A stretch of DNA of 64,000 bases from Thalassobaculum sp. OXR-137 (GTDB taxonomy: Bacteria; Pseudomonadota; Alphaproteobacteria; Thalassobaculales; Thalassobaculaceae). Position numbers and translations under genes: made by a program. The stretch spans positions 5,002,501-5,066,500 of the forward strand of contig NZ_CP139715.1 in assembly GCF_034377285.1 (NCBI RefSeq), read 5' to 3'. Under the pieces are notes generated by a model that did not search any database, was not told the origin of the DNA, and saw only the letters and a program-made list of their open reading frames with translations. Within the stretch, counting starts at the first letter, position 1; every line of letters begins with the position of its first letter. Positions 9,686 to 18,243 of this stretch are shown one piece after another.

Positions 9686-10300
9686 TCAGAATGCGGCGCC
9701 GTCGGTGACGACGAAATGCGCATCCTGCGGCGTGCAGTTGATCCCGTTGATCGGGATGATGTCCTGGGGGCAGGAAGAAAAGGCGACGACACAGTCGACC
9801 AGCGCCTTCAGCATCACATAGCTTCCCGGCTCGCTGACCGGCGGCTTCCAGTCGATCTTTCCTTCCAGATCCCAGGGGATGTTCATGAACAGGTTCAGCG
9901 GGCTCGGGGTCTCGGCCGCCTCCAGGCCGATCTCCTTCAGCGCGTTGTGCAGGTTGTCCTGGCAACTGTCGTGGAACCCTTCCACGCCCAGCCCCTCGTA
10001 GCGCCAGCGGTCGCAGGCGGCGATGAAAGTGTCGTGGACCTCGCCGGAGGTATCTTCCACCAGCATGAGGATGGGGCGGCGGTGATTGGTGACCAGGGTG
10101 TCGCCGATCTTCGGCGTCAGCCGGTTCATATAGGCCCGGCTGTGCTCCATCGACATGAACTCTGTCATGTCGGTGTCGACGAAGGCCCAGGTATCGACCA
10201 CCTGGGAGCCGGGGGTGTTGATCACTTTGACGGACTGACCGGCCGCCAGCCGACAGGCCTTGCCCTTGCGGGCGGGAATGGTCGTCTTTCCGTCGCTCAT
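9686..10300 (-). CDS. DUF1989 / urea carboxylase-associated family protein
   Basis: 204 residues matching the DUF1989 family, which is often encoded beside urea carboxylase: an N-terminal IPARKGKACRLAAGQSVKVINTPGSQ-type beta strand, HSRAYMNR, a conserved HDSCQDNL cysteine/histidine motif and the NIPWDLEGKIDW block. A cupin-like metal-binding fold is accepted for this family, but the reaction has not been settled as far as I know. No urea carboxylase or allophanate hydrolase lies in this window, so it is a stand-alone copy. Neighbours are the SDR gene (24-base gap) and RidA. Confidence 0.8.
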   Translation of the reverse strand: MSDGKTTIPARKGKACRLAAGQSVKVINTPGSQVVDTWAFVDTDMTEFMSMEHSRAYMNRLTPKIGDTLVTNHRRPILMLVEDTSGEVHDTFIAACDRWRYEGLGVEGFHDSCQDNLHNALKEIGLEAAETPSPLNLFMNIPWDLEGKIDWKPPVSEPGSYVMLKALVDCVVAFSSCPQDIIPINGINCTPQDAHFVVTDGAAF

Positions 10301-10392
10301 GTCGTCAGCCCCCTGGTTGGACGGCGAAGCCTAACAAGCCGTGGGGGGCCGAGGCTAGACGGGTTGGCTGCCGCCGCCGGCCGGCGCGCCGA

Positions 10393-10785
10393 TCAGCGCC
10401 GGTTGTCCTCAAGTTTCGCCGTCACCTCGACCTCTACCCGCATGTAGGGCTCGGCGAGCTCGGCCAGGATCGTCGTGTTCGCCGGGCGGGCCGCATCGCA
10501 GTGGCGCTTGATGATCGGCTTGATGCGCTCGAACTCCTCGCGGCTTGCCACGAAGATCCGCACCCGGATCATGTGGTCCATGCGCGACCCGGCCTGGGTC
10601 AGCGCCCGCTCGATGATTCGGAAGCAGTTTTCGCACTGGCTCTCCACATCGGCGGGGAACTCCAGCGTGTCCGGATCGAATCCGGTGGTGCCGGACACGA
10701 AGACATAGGGCGGATCGACCACAGCCCGGGCATAGCCGGCCATCTCCTCGAACGGGGCGCCGGAATAGATGCGGGTGCCGATCAT
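10393..10785 (-). CDS. RidA/YjgF family enamine/imine deaminase
   Basis: 130 residues with RidA-type features: an N-terminal PFEEMAGYARAVVDPPYVFVSG strand region and a C-terminal MRVEVEVTAKL strand. RidA proteins are small trimers that hydrolyse reactive enamine/imine intermediates. The usual active-site arginine appears in the PYMRVEVE part, consistent with activity. A GGGAGAC ribosome-binding site precedes the ATG. It lies between tag (16 bases) and DUF1989 (92 bases), all on the minus strand. The name ridA itself is not assigned since many paralogues exist. Confidence 0.85.
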   Translation of the reverse strand: MIGTRIYSGAPFEEMAGYARAVVDPPYVFVSGTTGFDPDTLEFPADVESQCENCFRIIERALTQAGSRMDHMIRVRIFVASREEFERIKPIIKRHCDAARPANTTILAELAEPYMRVEVEVTAKLEDNRR

Positions 10786-10801
10786 GGATTTGTCTCCCGT
10801 C

Positions 10802-11419
10802 TCACAGGGTGGGGCGCTCGAACTCCGCCCGGTCCTGCTCGCAGGCCGCCCGGAAGGCGCAGGTGTCGAGATGGTCGTTCACGATGCCGACCGACTGCAT
10901 GAAGGCGTACATGGTGGTCGGTCCGACGAAGCTCCAACCGCGCTTCTTCAGTGCCTTGGACAAGGCCTTCGACGCGTCCGACATCGTGATGGTGTTCAGG
11001 GTCTCCCGGTCGAAGCGGTTCGGTCGGTCCACCGGCTTGGGCTCGAAGCTCCAGATGAAGGCGGCCAGCGATCCGGCCTCCTCCACCAGTTCCACCGCCC
11101 GCTGGGCGTTGTTGATGGTGGAGCGGATCTTGCCCTGGTGGCGGACGATTCCCGCGTCGGCCAGCAACCGCTCCACATCCGCCTCGCCGAACGTGGCGAC
11201 CTTGTGGAAGTCGAACCCGGCGAAGCCGGCGCGGAACGCCTCGCGCTTGCGCAGGATGGTCAGCCAGGACAGGCCGGACTGGAACCCCTCCAGGCAGATC
11301 TTCTCGAACAGCCGAATATCGTCGCGTACCGGCCGGCCCCACTCGTCGTCGTGATAGGCGATGTAATCGGCATGCTCGCCCGGCCAGGTGCAGCGGGGCG
11401 TGGTGTCGTCGAGTGCCAT
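10802..11419 (-). CDS. tag: DNA-3-methyladenine glycosylase I
   Basis: 205 residues from the ATG at 11419; a further in-frame start at 11458 would add 13 residues without family likeness. Tag family signatures run along the protein: RCTWPGEHADYIAYHDDEWGRP with the zinc-ligand cysteine, FEKICLEGFQSGLSWLTILRKREAFR with the catalytic-pocket glutamate, and a C-terminal HLDTCAFR zinc-ligand motif. It excises 3-methyladenine from alkylated DNA. It is the first gene of the minus-strand tag-ridA-DUF1989-SDR block and divergent from the HIT gene at 11500. Confidence 0.93.
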   Translation of the reverse strand: MALDDTTPRCTWPGEHADYIAYHDDEWGRPVRDDIRLFEKICLEGFQSGLSWLTILRKREAFRAGFAGFDFHKVATFGEADVERLLADAGIVRHQGKIRSTINNAQRAVELVEEAGSLAAFIWSFEPKPVDRPNRFDRETLNTITMSDASKALSKALKKRGWSFVGPTTMYAFMQSVGIVNDHLDTCAFRAACEQDRAEFERPTL

Positions 11420-11499
11420 CGGAAGATCTCCGGCCGAGCGATCGTGAACATCTGGCATCCGGTGCTAGCATATCACCGCGCCCAAGAGGAGAACAAAAC

Positions 11500-11916
11500 A
11501 TGACCGACTGCCTGTTCTGCGATGTCGTCCGCACCGGTGCCGATGCCGCCAACCGGATCGCGGAGTTCGAGCACTCGGTCGCCGTGGTGCATTTCCAGCA
11601 GGCGTTCCGGGGGCGCTGCATCCTGGTGCTGAAGCCGCATTATCTGGACGTTCTTGAGGTGCCCGACGACGTGCATGCCGCCCTGAACGACGATCTGCGG
11701 CGGCTTGGCCGGGCGGTGCGCGCGGCGTTCCGGCCGGACCGGATCAACTACTCCAATTTCGGCAATGTGGAGCCGCATGTGCACTGGCAGCTCATTCCGC
11801 GCTACCACGACGACGGGTACTGGGGCGGCCCGCCGCCGATGCCGGAGACCAAGCTGCCGCTGCTGCCGGACGAGACCTACCGCGAGATCGCGGAGCGGAT
11901 CCGGGCGGAGTTATAA
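11500..11916 (+). CDS. HIT family (histidine triad) hydrolase
   Basis: 138 residues from ATG at 11500, with AAGAGGAG eight bases upstream; a longer open frame from 11413 reads through tag regulatory DNA. The N terminus has the zinc-type CLFCDVV pair and the C-terminal half the histidine triad HVHWQLIPRY. HIT proteins hydrolyse nucleoside phosphoramidates or dinucleoside polyphosphates. It is divergent from tag, and the 80 bases between them must hold both promoters. Confidence 0.88.
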   Translation: MTDCLFCDVVRTGADAANRIAEFEHSVAVVHFQQAFRGRCILVLKPHYLDVLEVPDDVHAALNDDLRRLGRAVRAAFRPDRINYSNFGNVEPHVHWQLIPRYHDDGYWGGPPPMPETKLPLLPDETYREIAERIRAEL

Positions 11917-11922
11917 TCACAC

Positions 11923-12155
11923 CCGTCATCCCGGACGTACCCGTCATCCCGGACGCGCCCGGGCTTGACCCGGGGACGGGCCGGGACCGTAGGGTGGGCG
12001 TCTGCAGCTTGATCCTGACTTGCGTCAGGATGACGATGGGATGGGAACAGAATAACCCGTCGTCCCGGACCTGATCCGGGACCGTTACTCCACCGTCAAT
12101 CACAGGGTCCCGGCCCGCCCCCGGCTCGGGACCGGGGTCGTCCGGGATGACGGGC
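11923..12155. repeat. Cluster of GTCATCCCGGAC-type repeat units
   Basis: The convergent gap between the HIT gene and the isovaleryl-CoA dehydrogenase gene is filled by several copies, in both orientations, of a unit built on CCCGTCATCCCGGAC and its complement GTCCGGGATGACGGG. One embedded unit (about 12007-12035) uses GATCCTGACTTGCGTCAGGATGAC instead. The strong inverted repeats probably also end transcription from both sides. No ORF here looks like a gene. Confidence 0.75.
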
Positions 12156-12175
12156 GAGAGAGGAAAGAGCCGGTG

Positions 12176-13348
12176 CTACGCCGTCTCCTTGAACAGCTCC
12201 CGGCCGATCAGCATGCGGCGGACCTCGCTGGTGCCGGCGCCGATCTCGTAGAGCTTGGCGTCGCGCAGGATGCGGCCGGTCGGGTAGTCGTTCGTGTATC
12301 CATTGCCGCCCAGGCACTGGATCGCTTCCAGCGCCATCCAGGTCGCCTTCTCCGCCGCGTAGAGGATCGCGCCGGCGGCATCCTTGCGGGTCACCTCGCC
12401 CCGGTCGCAGGCCTTGGCCACGGTGTACACGTAGGACTTGGCCGCGTTCATGATCACGTACATGTCGGCGATCTTGGCCTGCATGATCTGGAAGGTGCCG
12501 ATCGGCTTTCCGAACTGCTCGCGCTCGTGGACGTAGGGGATGACCACGTCCATGGCCGCCTGCATCAGCCCGGTCGGCCCGGCGGCGAGCACCGCGCGCT
12601 CGTAGTCGAGGCCGCTCATCAGCACCCGGACCCCGCCGTTGATCTGGCCGAGCACGTTCTCCTCGGGTACCTCCACATTGTCGAACACCAGCTCGCCGGT
12701 GTCGGAACCGCGCATGCCGAGCTTGTCCAGCTTCTGGGCGACGGAGAACCCCTTGGCCTTGGTGTCGACCAGGAAGGCGGTGATGCCGTGCTGGTGCTTC
12801 TCCGGATCGGTCTTGGCGTAGACGACGATCACGTCGGCGGTCGGGCCGTTGGTGATCCACATCTTGGAGCCGTTCAGGACGTAGCGGTCGCCCTTCTTCT
12901 CCGCCCGCAGCTTCATCGACACCACGTCGGAGCCGGCCCCCGGCTCGCTCATGGCCAGCGCGCCGACATATTCGCCGCTGATCAGCTTCGGCAGGTAGCG
13001 CTGCTTCTGGTCCTCGGTGCCGTTCAGGTTGATCTGGTTGACGCAGAGGTTGGAATGGGCGCCGTAGCTCAGCCCCACCGAGCCCGAGGCGCGGCTGATC
13101 TCCTCCATCGCCACGCAATGCTCCAGATAGCCCATGCCCGCACCGCCGTACTCCTCGCCCACGGTGACGCCGAGCACGCCGACCTCGCCCATCTTGCGCC
13201 ACAGGTCGTGCGGGAAGGTGTTGTCGCGGTCGATCTCGGCGGCGCGCGGGGCGATCTCGTCGGCGGAGAAGCTGCGCACGCTGTCGCGCATCATGTCGGC
13301 GGTCTCGCCGAGATCGAAGTTCAGGCTCGGATAGTCGTTGGGGATCAT
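12176..13348 (-). CDS. ivd: Isovaleryl-CoA dehydrogenase (acyl-CoA dehydrogenase)
   Basis: 390 residues with the acyl-CoA dehydrogenase order: alpha domain, a beta domain with [22 protein letters not shown] and [12 protein letters not shown], and a C-terminal FAD/substrate domain ending [33 protein letters not shown]. This last segment and the overall length match isovaleryl-CoA dehydrogenases, which oxidise isovaleryl-CoA to 3-methylcrotonyl-CoA and pass electrons to ETF. The ATG overlaps the upstream thioesterase stop by four bases (ATGA). It belongs to the liuR-thioesterase-ivd unit and feeds the carboxylase encoded further along the same strand. Confidence 0.92.
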   Translation of the reverse strand: MIPNDYPSLNFDLGETADMMRDSVRSFSADEIAPRAAEIDRDNTFPHDLWRKMGEVGVLGVTVGEEYGGAGMGYLEHCVAMEEISRASGSVGLSYGAHSNLCVNQINLNGTEDQKQRYLPKLISGEYVGALAMSEPGAGSDVVSMKLRAEKKGDRYVLNGSKMWITNGPTADVIVVYAKTDPEKHQHGITAFLVDTKAKGFSVAQKLDKLGMRGSDTGELVFDNVEVPEENVLGQINGGVRVLMSGLDYERAVLAAGPTGLMQAAMDVVIPYVHEREQFGKPIGTFQIMQAKIADMYVIMNAAKSYVYTVAKACDRGEVTRKDAAGAILYAAEKATWMALEAIQCLGGNGYTNDYPTGRILRDAKLYEIGAGTSEVRRMLIGRELFKETA

Positions 13349-13854
13349 GGGGTTCCGTCCATTCCAGGGGACTTGTGTTCATGCGGTTCGTCGGCCATGC
13401 CGGCCATCAACATGAGGGTGGCGAGTGCGGTCGCCACCTGTTTCTCGCGGCCGTCGCGAACCGCGAAGACATCGGCCTGGGCCACGACCAGGGTGCGGCC
13501 CGGCCGCAGCACCCGGCCGCGCGCGATCAGCAGATCGCCGGATGCCGGCGCCATCAGGTTCAAATTGTACTCCACCGTCAGCACCGAGGCGTCGGCGGCG
13601 GCCAGCGAGAAGCTGGCATAGCCGCAGGCATTGTCCGCCAGGGTGCCGACAATGCCACCGTGGAAGAACCCGTGCTGCTGCGCAAGCTCCGCGCGATAGG
13701 GCAAGCGGATCTCGACGGCTCCCGGCGCCACCTCGGCGATCTCGGCGCCGATGAAATCCATGAAGGCCTGGCGCCCGAAGGAGGCCCGAACCCGTTCGGC
13801 ATAGGCCGGGTTGGCGATCCTGACCTTGACGTTCGCGTCACTCCGGTCGTTCAC
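13345..13854 (-). CDS. PaaI-type hotdog thioesterase
   Basis: 169 residues from a GTG at 13854 that overlaps the liuR stop by four bases (GTGA). The hotdog-fold thioesterase signature is visible: [25 protein letters not shown] with the active-site HGG and following acidic residue, then [40 protein letters not shown]. Members hydrolyse acyl-CoA thioesters in the cytoplasm and often accompany acyl-CoA catabolic operons to release trapped CoA. The placing between liuR and ivd suggests a salvage role in leucine catabolism. The true substrate is unknown. Confidence 0.87.
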   Translation of the reverse strand: MNDRSDANVKVRIANPAYAERVRASFGRQAFMDFIGAEIAEVAPGAVEIRLPYRAELAQQHGFFHGGIVGTLADNACGYASFSLAAADASVLTVEYNLNLMAPASGDLLIARGRVLRPGRTLVVAQADVFAVRDGREKQVATALATLMLMAGMADEPHEHKSPGMDGTP

Positions 13855-14231
13855 GCCGCATCCTCCGACAGCCGGTCCAGGCAGGTATTCTCCAGCACCG
13901 CCAGCTCGGCCTCGATCGCCTCGATGTCGCGGCGCTGGGCTTCGAGCTGGGCACGCCGGTCGCGGATCTTGCGCAGCAGGTGGACGAGCTGGGCCCGGTC
14001 GCCCTGCGCCGGGTCGTAGAGGTCCAGGATCTCGCGGATCTCGGCGATGGAGAAGCCGAGCCGCCGTCCGCGCTGGATCAGGATCAGCCGGGTCCGGTCG
14101 CTGCCGGAGAACACGCGGGAGCGGCCGTTGCGCCCGGGAAAGATCAGCCCCTGCTGCTCGTAGAACCGGATCGCCCGGCTGGTCAGCCCCAGGGAGCGCA
14201 CGAGTTGGGTCATGGTGTAGCGGTCGGCCAT
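13851..14231 (-). CDS. liuR: MerR-family regulator, probably LiuR
   Basis: 126 residues from ATG at 14231 (an upstream in-frame TTG at 14246 is less likely, as it would start inside the operator region). The N-terminal MerR helix-turn-helix is clear (TMTQLVRSLGLTSRAIRFYEQQGLI, then RRLGFSIAEIREILDLYD), followed by a coiled-coil dimer helix. LiuR regulators are known to control branched-chain amino acid degradation in proteobacteria, and here the gene heads an operon with ivd. The 16-nt palindrome at 14251-14266, just upstream, is the likely autoregulatory site. It shares its control region with the divergent hydantoinase genes. Confidence 0.85.
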   Translation of the reverse strand: MADRYTMTQLVRSLGLTSRAIRFYEQQGLIFPGRNGRSRVFSGSDRTRLILIQRGRRLGFSIAEIREILDLYDPAQGDRAQLVHLLRKIRDRRAQLEAQRRDIEAIEAELAVLENTCLDRLSEDAA

Positions 14232-14250
14232 GGCGCAAGCGTCCAACAGC

Positions 14251-14266
14251 TTGACGCGAACGTCAA
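14251..14266. promoter_or_regulatory. Candidate LiuR operator (perfect palindrome)
   Basis: TTGACG-CGAA-CGTCAA is a perfect 6+4+6 inverted repeat 20 bases upstream of the liuR start codon. MerR-family regulators bind such palindromes inside the promoter of their own operon, and the word resembles the TTnACGT..ACGTnAA style of LiuR sites that I recall. Binding is inferred. Confidence 0.6.
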
Positions 14267-14362
14267 TCGGGTTCGTTCGGTCACTTTCGCGGGATGACGC
14301 ACCGCAGCAAGGGTCCTAAGCTTCGGACCCTCCCTTCCCTGCTCTCCCAACGGATCGCCGCG

Positions 14363-16030
14363 ATGACCGAACCCCGAGCCGACATCGATCCCATCACCAC
14401 CTCCGTCGTCCAGCACCGGCTGGTCGGCATCGTGGAGGAGATGGGCGAAGCGATGCTCCGCACCTCCTATTCCCAGATCCTGAATTCCAGCCGCGACTTC
14501 TCCATGGCGATCTGCGCGGCCGACGGCGATCTGGTGGCCCAGGCGGAACACATCCCGGTCCATGTCGGCGCGATGCCCTGGGCGACCCGCGCGGTGGTCG
14601 AGTATTTCGGGACGGACGTGCACCCGGGCGACGTGTTCCTGCTGAACGACCCGTATTTCGGCGGCAGCCACCTGCCGGACGTCACCGCCTTCGTCCCGGT
14701 CTTCGCCGGCGACCGACTGGTGTTCTGGACCGTGAACCGCGCCCACCATTCCGATATCGGCGGCGCCACCCACGGCGCCTACAACGCGGCGGCGACCGAG
14801 ATCTGGCAGGAGGGCATCCGCATCCCGCCGATCCGCCTGACCGACAAGGGCAAGACCCGAGAGGACCTGCTGCACATGCTGTCGATCAATGTGCGCCACC
14901 CGCGCGACTTCCTGGGCGACCTGGCGGCGCAGACCGGCTCGGTCCATCTGGGCGAGCGGCGGCTGCAGGCGCTGATCGGGGAATTCGGCGCCGATACCGT
15001 GCTGGCCGCCGTGTCCCAGATCCTCGACGGCTCCGAACGCCAGGCCCGCGCCGTCATCTCCACCTGGAAGGACGGCACCTATCGCGGCGAGGCGCCCCTG
15101 GACGATGACGGGCGCGGCAATACCGACGTGGTCGTGCGCGCCACCGTGACCATCGAGGAGGGCGGCCTCACCGTCGATCTGACCGAGTCGTCACCGCAGG
15201 TCACCTCCTTCATCAACTCCTCCTTCGCCAACATGCGCTCCGGCGTCGCCATGGCCATCGCCTTCCTGCTCGACAAGGAGATCCCGAAGAACGAGGGCTC
15301 CATGCGGCCGATCAAGGTCATCGCCAAGGAAGGCACGGTGGTCTGGGCCCGGCCAGGCGCGCCGGTCACCCTCTGCACCTCCCATTGCAGCCAGGAGATC
15401 GTGGAAGCGATCGTCGACGCCATCGCGCCGGCCTGTCCCGACCGGGCCATGGCCGGCTGGGGCAAGCGCTTCCGCCTTGCCATCAAGGGCACCTATCCCG
15501 GCTCCGACCGGCCGTTCATCTGGCACATGTTCCACGCCCGTCCGGGTGCGGGGGCCTCGCCGGGCGGCGACGGCTGGCACAACTCGGGCGAGTGGCACTC
15601 GGCCGGCGGCCTGAAATTCGGCTCGGTGGAAGTGGCCGAGGCCCGCTTCCCGCTGTTCTTCGAGACCCACGAGTTCCGGCCGGATTCCGGCGGCGACGGC
15701 CAGTATGTCGGTGGGGCCGGCGGCGAGCTGCGCCTGCGCCTGGAGACCGAGAAGGACGCGGTGGTGAACACCGCCGGCGAAGGTGCCAGGGTCCCGTCCA
15801 AGGGCCGTGCCGGCGGCGAGGACGGGGCTGTCCACCTCTACACCATGCACCCGCCCAAGGGAGAGCCGGTCGTCCTGAAGACCAAGCGCGAGGGCCTGCC
15901 GGTTCCGGCCGGCTCGGTCTTCCACGTCCAGTCCGCCGGCGGCGGCGGCTGGGGCGATCCCGCCAAACGCACCGACGAGGACCGCGCCGCCGACCAGCGC
16001 GCCGGCCTCCCTCCCCTCGCCCAGCGCTGA
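14363..16030 (+). CDS. Hydantoinase B / oxoprolinase family protein (HyuB-like)
   Basis: 555 residues if the ATG at 14363 is used; an in-frame ATG at 14294 would add 23 residues that do not resemble the family. No strong ribosome-binding site decides the matter. Family features include DPITTSVVQHRLVGIVEEMGEAMLRTSYS near the N terminus, HIPVHVGAMPWATRAV, NDPYFGGSHLPDV and the C-terminal GGGGWGDP end. With HyuA it forms an ATP-dependent amidohydrolase or carboxylase-like complex acting on hydantoins, 5-oxoproline or acetone-type substrates. The substrate is unclear. It is followed by hyuA after 14 bases and diverges from liuR. Confidence 0.85.
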   Translation: MTEPRADIDPITTSVVQHRLVGIVEEMGEAMLRTSYSQILNSSRDFSMAICAADGDLVAQAEHIPVHVGAMPWATRAVVEYFGTDVHPGDVFLLNDPYFGGSHLPDVTAFVPVFAGDRLVFWTVNRAHHSDIGGATHGAYNAAATEIWQEGIRIPPIRLTDKGKTREDLLHMLSINVRHPRDFLGDLAAQTGSVHLGERRLQALIGEFGADTVLAAVSQILDGSERQARAVISTWKDGTYRGEAPLDDDGRGNTDVVVRATVTIEEGGLTVDLTESSPQVTSFINSSFANMRSGVAMAIAFLLDKEIPKNEGSMRPIKVIAKEGTVVWARPGAPVTLCTSHCSQEIVEAIVDAIAPACPDRAMAGWGKRFRLAIKGTYPGSDRPFIWHMFHARPGAGASPGGDGWHNSGEWHSAGGLKFGSVEVAEARFPLFFETHEFRPDSGGDGQYVGGAGGELRLRLETEKDAVVNTAGEGARVPSKGRAGGEDGAVHLYTMHPPKGEPVVLKTKREGLPVPAGSVFHVQSAGGGGWGDPAKRTDEDRAADQRAGLPPLAQR

Positions 16031-16044
16031 GGGACCGCACAGAC

Positions 16045-18108
16045 ATGAGCACTCAGGACACCATGACCTATCGCATCGGCATCGATATCGGCGGCACCTT
16101 CACCGACCTCGTCGCGGTCGACGATGCCGGCACCGTCACCTTCGCCAAGACCCCGTCGACGCCGGAGGACCAGTCCATCGGCCTGCTGAACGGGCTGGAG
16201 AAGCTGGCTGGCATGCTCGACCTGTCGCGCGCCGATCTGCTGGCGAAGACCGAACGCATCGTCCACGGCATGACCGTCGCCACCAACGCCCTGCTGGAGC
16301 GCAAGGGGGCGAAGCTCGCCCTGCTGACCACCGAGGGCCACCGCGACGTGCTGGAGATGCGCGAGGGGCTGAAGCCCGACCGCTACAACCTGCGTCTGCC
16401 GCGCCAGGAGGCTTTGGTGCCGCGCCATCTGCGCCTCGGCGTGACCGAACGCATGCGCCATGACGGCTCGGTGGAGACCCCGCTGGACGAAGCCTCGCTG
16501 GCCGCGGCGATCGAGACGCTGAAGGCGGAGAAGGTCGAGTCGGTCGCCGTCTGCTACCTGCACAGCTATGCCAATGACGCCCATGAGCGGGCGACCGCCG
16601 ACGCGATTCGCGCCGCACTCCCCGACGCCTATGTCTGCGTGTCGGCCGACGTGCTGCCGCAGATCAAGGAGTACGAGCGGGTCTCCACCACCGTGGTGAA
16701 CGGCTATGTCGGCCCGGCGCTGCAACGCTATCTTCGGCGGCTGGAGAGCCGGCTGGACGAGGCGGGCTACAGGAACGCCACCCTGATCGTGCTGTCCCAT
16801 GGCGGCGTGGCGCCGATCTCAGAAGCCATCCGCTCCGCCGTCGCCACCGTGCTGTCCGGCCCGGCCGGCGGCCTCGCCGGCGCCCGCCACGCGGCCGAGC
16901 TGACCGGGGTGGAGAACCTGATCCCGTTCGACATGGGCGGGACGTCGTCGGACATCTCCCTGGTCGATGCGGGCGAGATCGCGCTCGCCTCCGACCGGGC
17001 CATCGCCGGCGAGCGCATCGCCCTGCCGAGCCTGGACATCGTCACGCTGGGCGCCGGCGGCGGGTCCATCGCCCGCGTCGACGGCGCCGGCCTGCTTCAG
17101 GTCGGACCGCACAGCGCCGGCGCCATCCCAGGCCCGGTCTGCTACGGCCGTGGCGGCACCGAGCCGACGGTGACCGACAGCAACGTGGTGCTGGGCTATC
17201 TCGACCCCTCGGGCTTCCTCGGCGGCGCCGACAGGCTCGACCGCTCTGGCGCGGAAGCCGCCCTCACCCGGCTCGGCGAGAAGCTGGGCGTGTCGATGGT
17301 GGAGGCCGCCGCCGGCGTGCACCGGGTCGTGAACACCCAGATGGCCGAGGGCATCCGCCTTGCCACCGTGCGCCGCGGCGTCGATCCGCGCCGCTTCGCC
17401 CTGTTCGGCTTCGGTGGGGCGGCGGGTCTGCATGTGACCGGCCTCGCCCGGATGCTCGACCTGCAGCGCGTGATCGTCCCGCGGGTCGCCTCTGTCCTGT
17501 CGGCCTGGGGCATGCTGACCACCGACCTGCGCTACGAGACCATCCGCACCCATATCGGCGACACCGAGGGGCTTCAGGCCGACGCGGTGCGCGCCCTGTT
17601 CCGGGGCATGGAGGAGGAAGGCCGCAACTACCTGTCCTCCTGGTTCGACGGGGAGGTGACCACCTCGCGCTCCGCCGACATGCGCTATGGCGAGCAGGTC
17701 TATGAGATCGACGTGCCGCTGGACGATCTGGACCTGGACGCGCCGGACCTTCTGGACCGGCTGAAGGCGATGTTCGAGGCCCGGCACGAGGCGCTCTACA
17801 CCTACAGCCTGCCGGATCGGGCGCCGGTGCTGGTGAACGCCAAGGTCGCCGCCATCGGCCAGCTCCCCGCCCCGCCGCAGGAGCCGGAAGCCCAGGCCGG
17901 CGCGCCGGCAGCGCCGACCGGGACACGGCCGGTCTATCTCGACGGCTGGCTCGACGCGCCGATCTACGGCTTCGACGACCTGGCCCCGGGCCAGGAGGTG
18001 TCGGGCCCGGCCATCGTGGAGGCGAGCACGACGACGGTCCTGCTGCGCGACGGCGACGTGGCGACCTGCACGCCGCGGCGCTGGCTGGATATCAAGGTGG
18101 GGGCGTAA
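16045..18108 (+). CDS. Hydantoinase A / oxoprolinase family protein (HyuA-like)
   Basis: 687 residues from ATG at 16045, the usual HyuA length; the same frame is open far upstream only because it runs across hyuB. The N terminus shows the actin/ASKHA ATP-binding loop GIDIGGTFTDLVAVD, and the middle has a second phosphate-binding FDMGGTSSDISLV with the GGGSIARVD motif. It is the ATPase partner of the preceding HyuB-like subunit. No racemase or carbamoylase lies nearby, so the true substrate (hydantoin, oxoproline or other) stays open. A perfect 37-bp inverted repeat follows the stop. Confidence 0.88.
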   Translation: MSTQDTMTYRIGIDIGGTFTDLVAVDDAGTVTFAKTPSTPEDQSIGLLNGLEKLAGMLDLSRADLLAKTERIVHGMTVATNALLERKGAKLALLTTEGHRDVLEMREGLKPDRYNLRLPRQEALVPRHLRLGVTERMRHDGSVETPLDEASLAAAIETLKAEKVESVAVCYLHSYANDAHERATADAIRAALPDAYVCVSADVLPQIKEYERVSTTVVNGYVGPALQRYLRRLESRLDEAGYRNATLIVLSHGGVAPISEAIRSAVATVLSGPAGGLAGARHAAELTGVENLIPFDMGGTSSDISLVDAGEIALASDRAIAGERIALPSLDIVTLGAGGGSIARVDGAGLLQVGPHSAGAIPGPVCYGRGGTEPTVTDSNVVLGYLDPSGFLGGADRLDRSGAEAALTRLGEKLGVSMVEAAAGVHRVVNTQMAEGIRLATVRRGVDPRRFALFGFGGAAGLHVTGLARMLDLQRVIVPRVASVLSAWGMLTTDLRYETIRTHIGDTEGLQADAVRALFRGMEEEGRNYLSSWFDGEVTTSRSADMRYGEQVYEIDVPLDDLDLDAPDLLDRLKAMFEARHEALYTYSLPDRAPVLVNAKVAAIGQLPAPPQEPEAQAGAPAAPTGTRPVYLDGWLDAPIYGFDDLAPGQEVSGPAIVEASTTTVLLRDGDVATCTPRRWLDIKVGA

Positions 18109-18110
18109 GG

Positions 18111-18202
18111 CTCCCCCCTCGTCATCCCGAACTTGTTTCGGGACCTCATCAAGACCGAGGCGCGGGAGGTCCCGAAACAAGTTCGGGATGACGAGGGGGG
18201 AG
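18111..18202. terminator. Perfect 37-bp inverted repeat between convergent genes
   Basis: Two 37-base arms (18111-18147 and 18166-18202) are exact reverse complements with an 18-base spacer. The arms hold GTCATCCCGAACTTGTTTCG, related to the other GTCATCCCG repeats. It lies three bases past the hyuA stop and 41 bases past the NlpC/P60 stop, so it likely stops transcription from both sides. No mismatch between arms suggests recent origin. Confidence 0.75.
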
Positions 18203-18243
18203 CAGATTGACTGGGGGCGTGTCGAAGGGCCGGCTGCGCCAGA

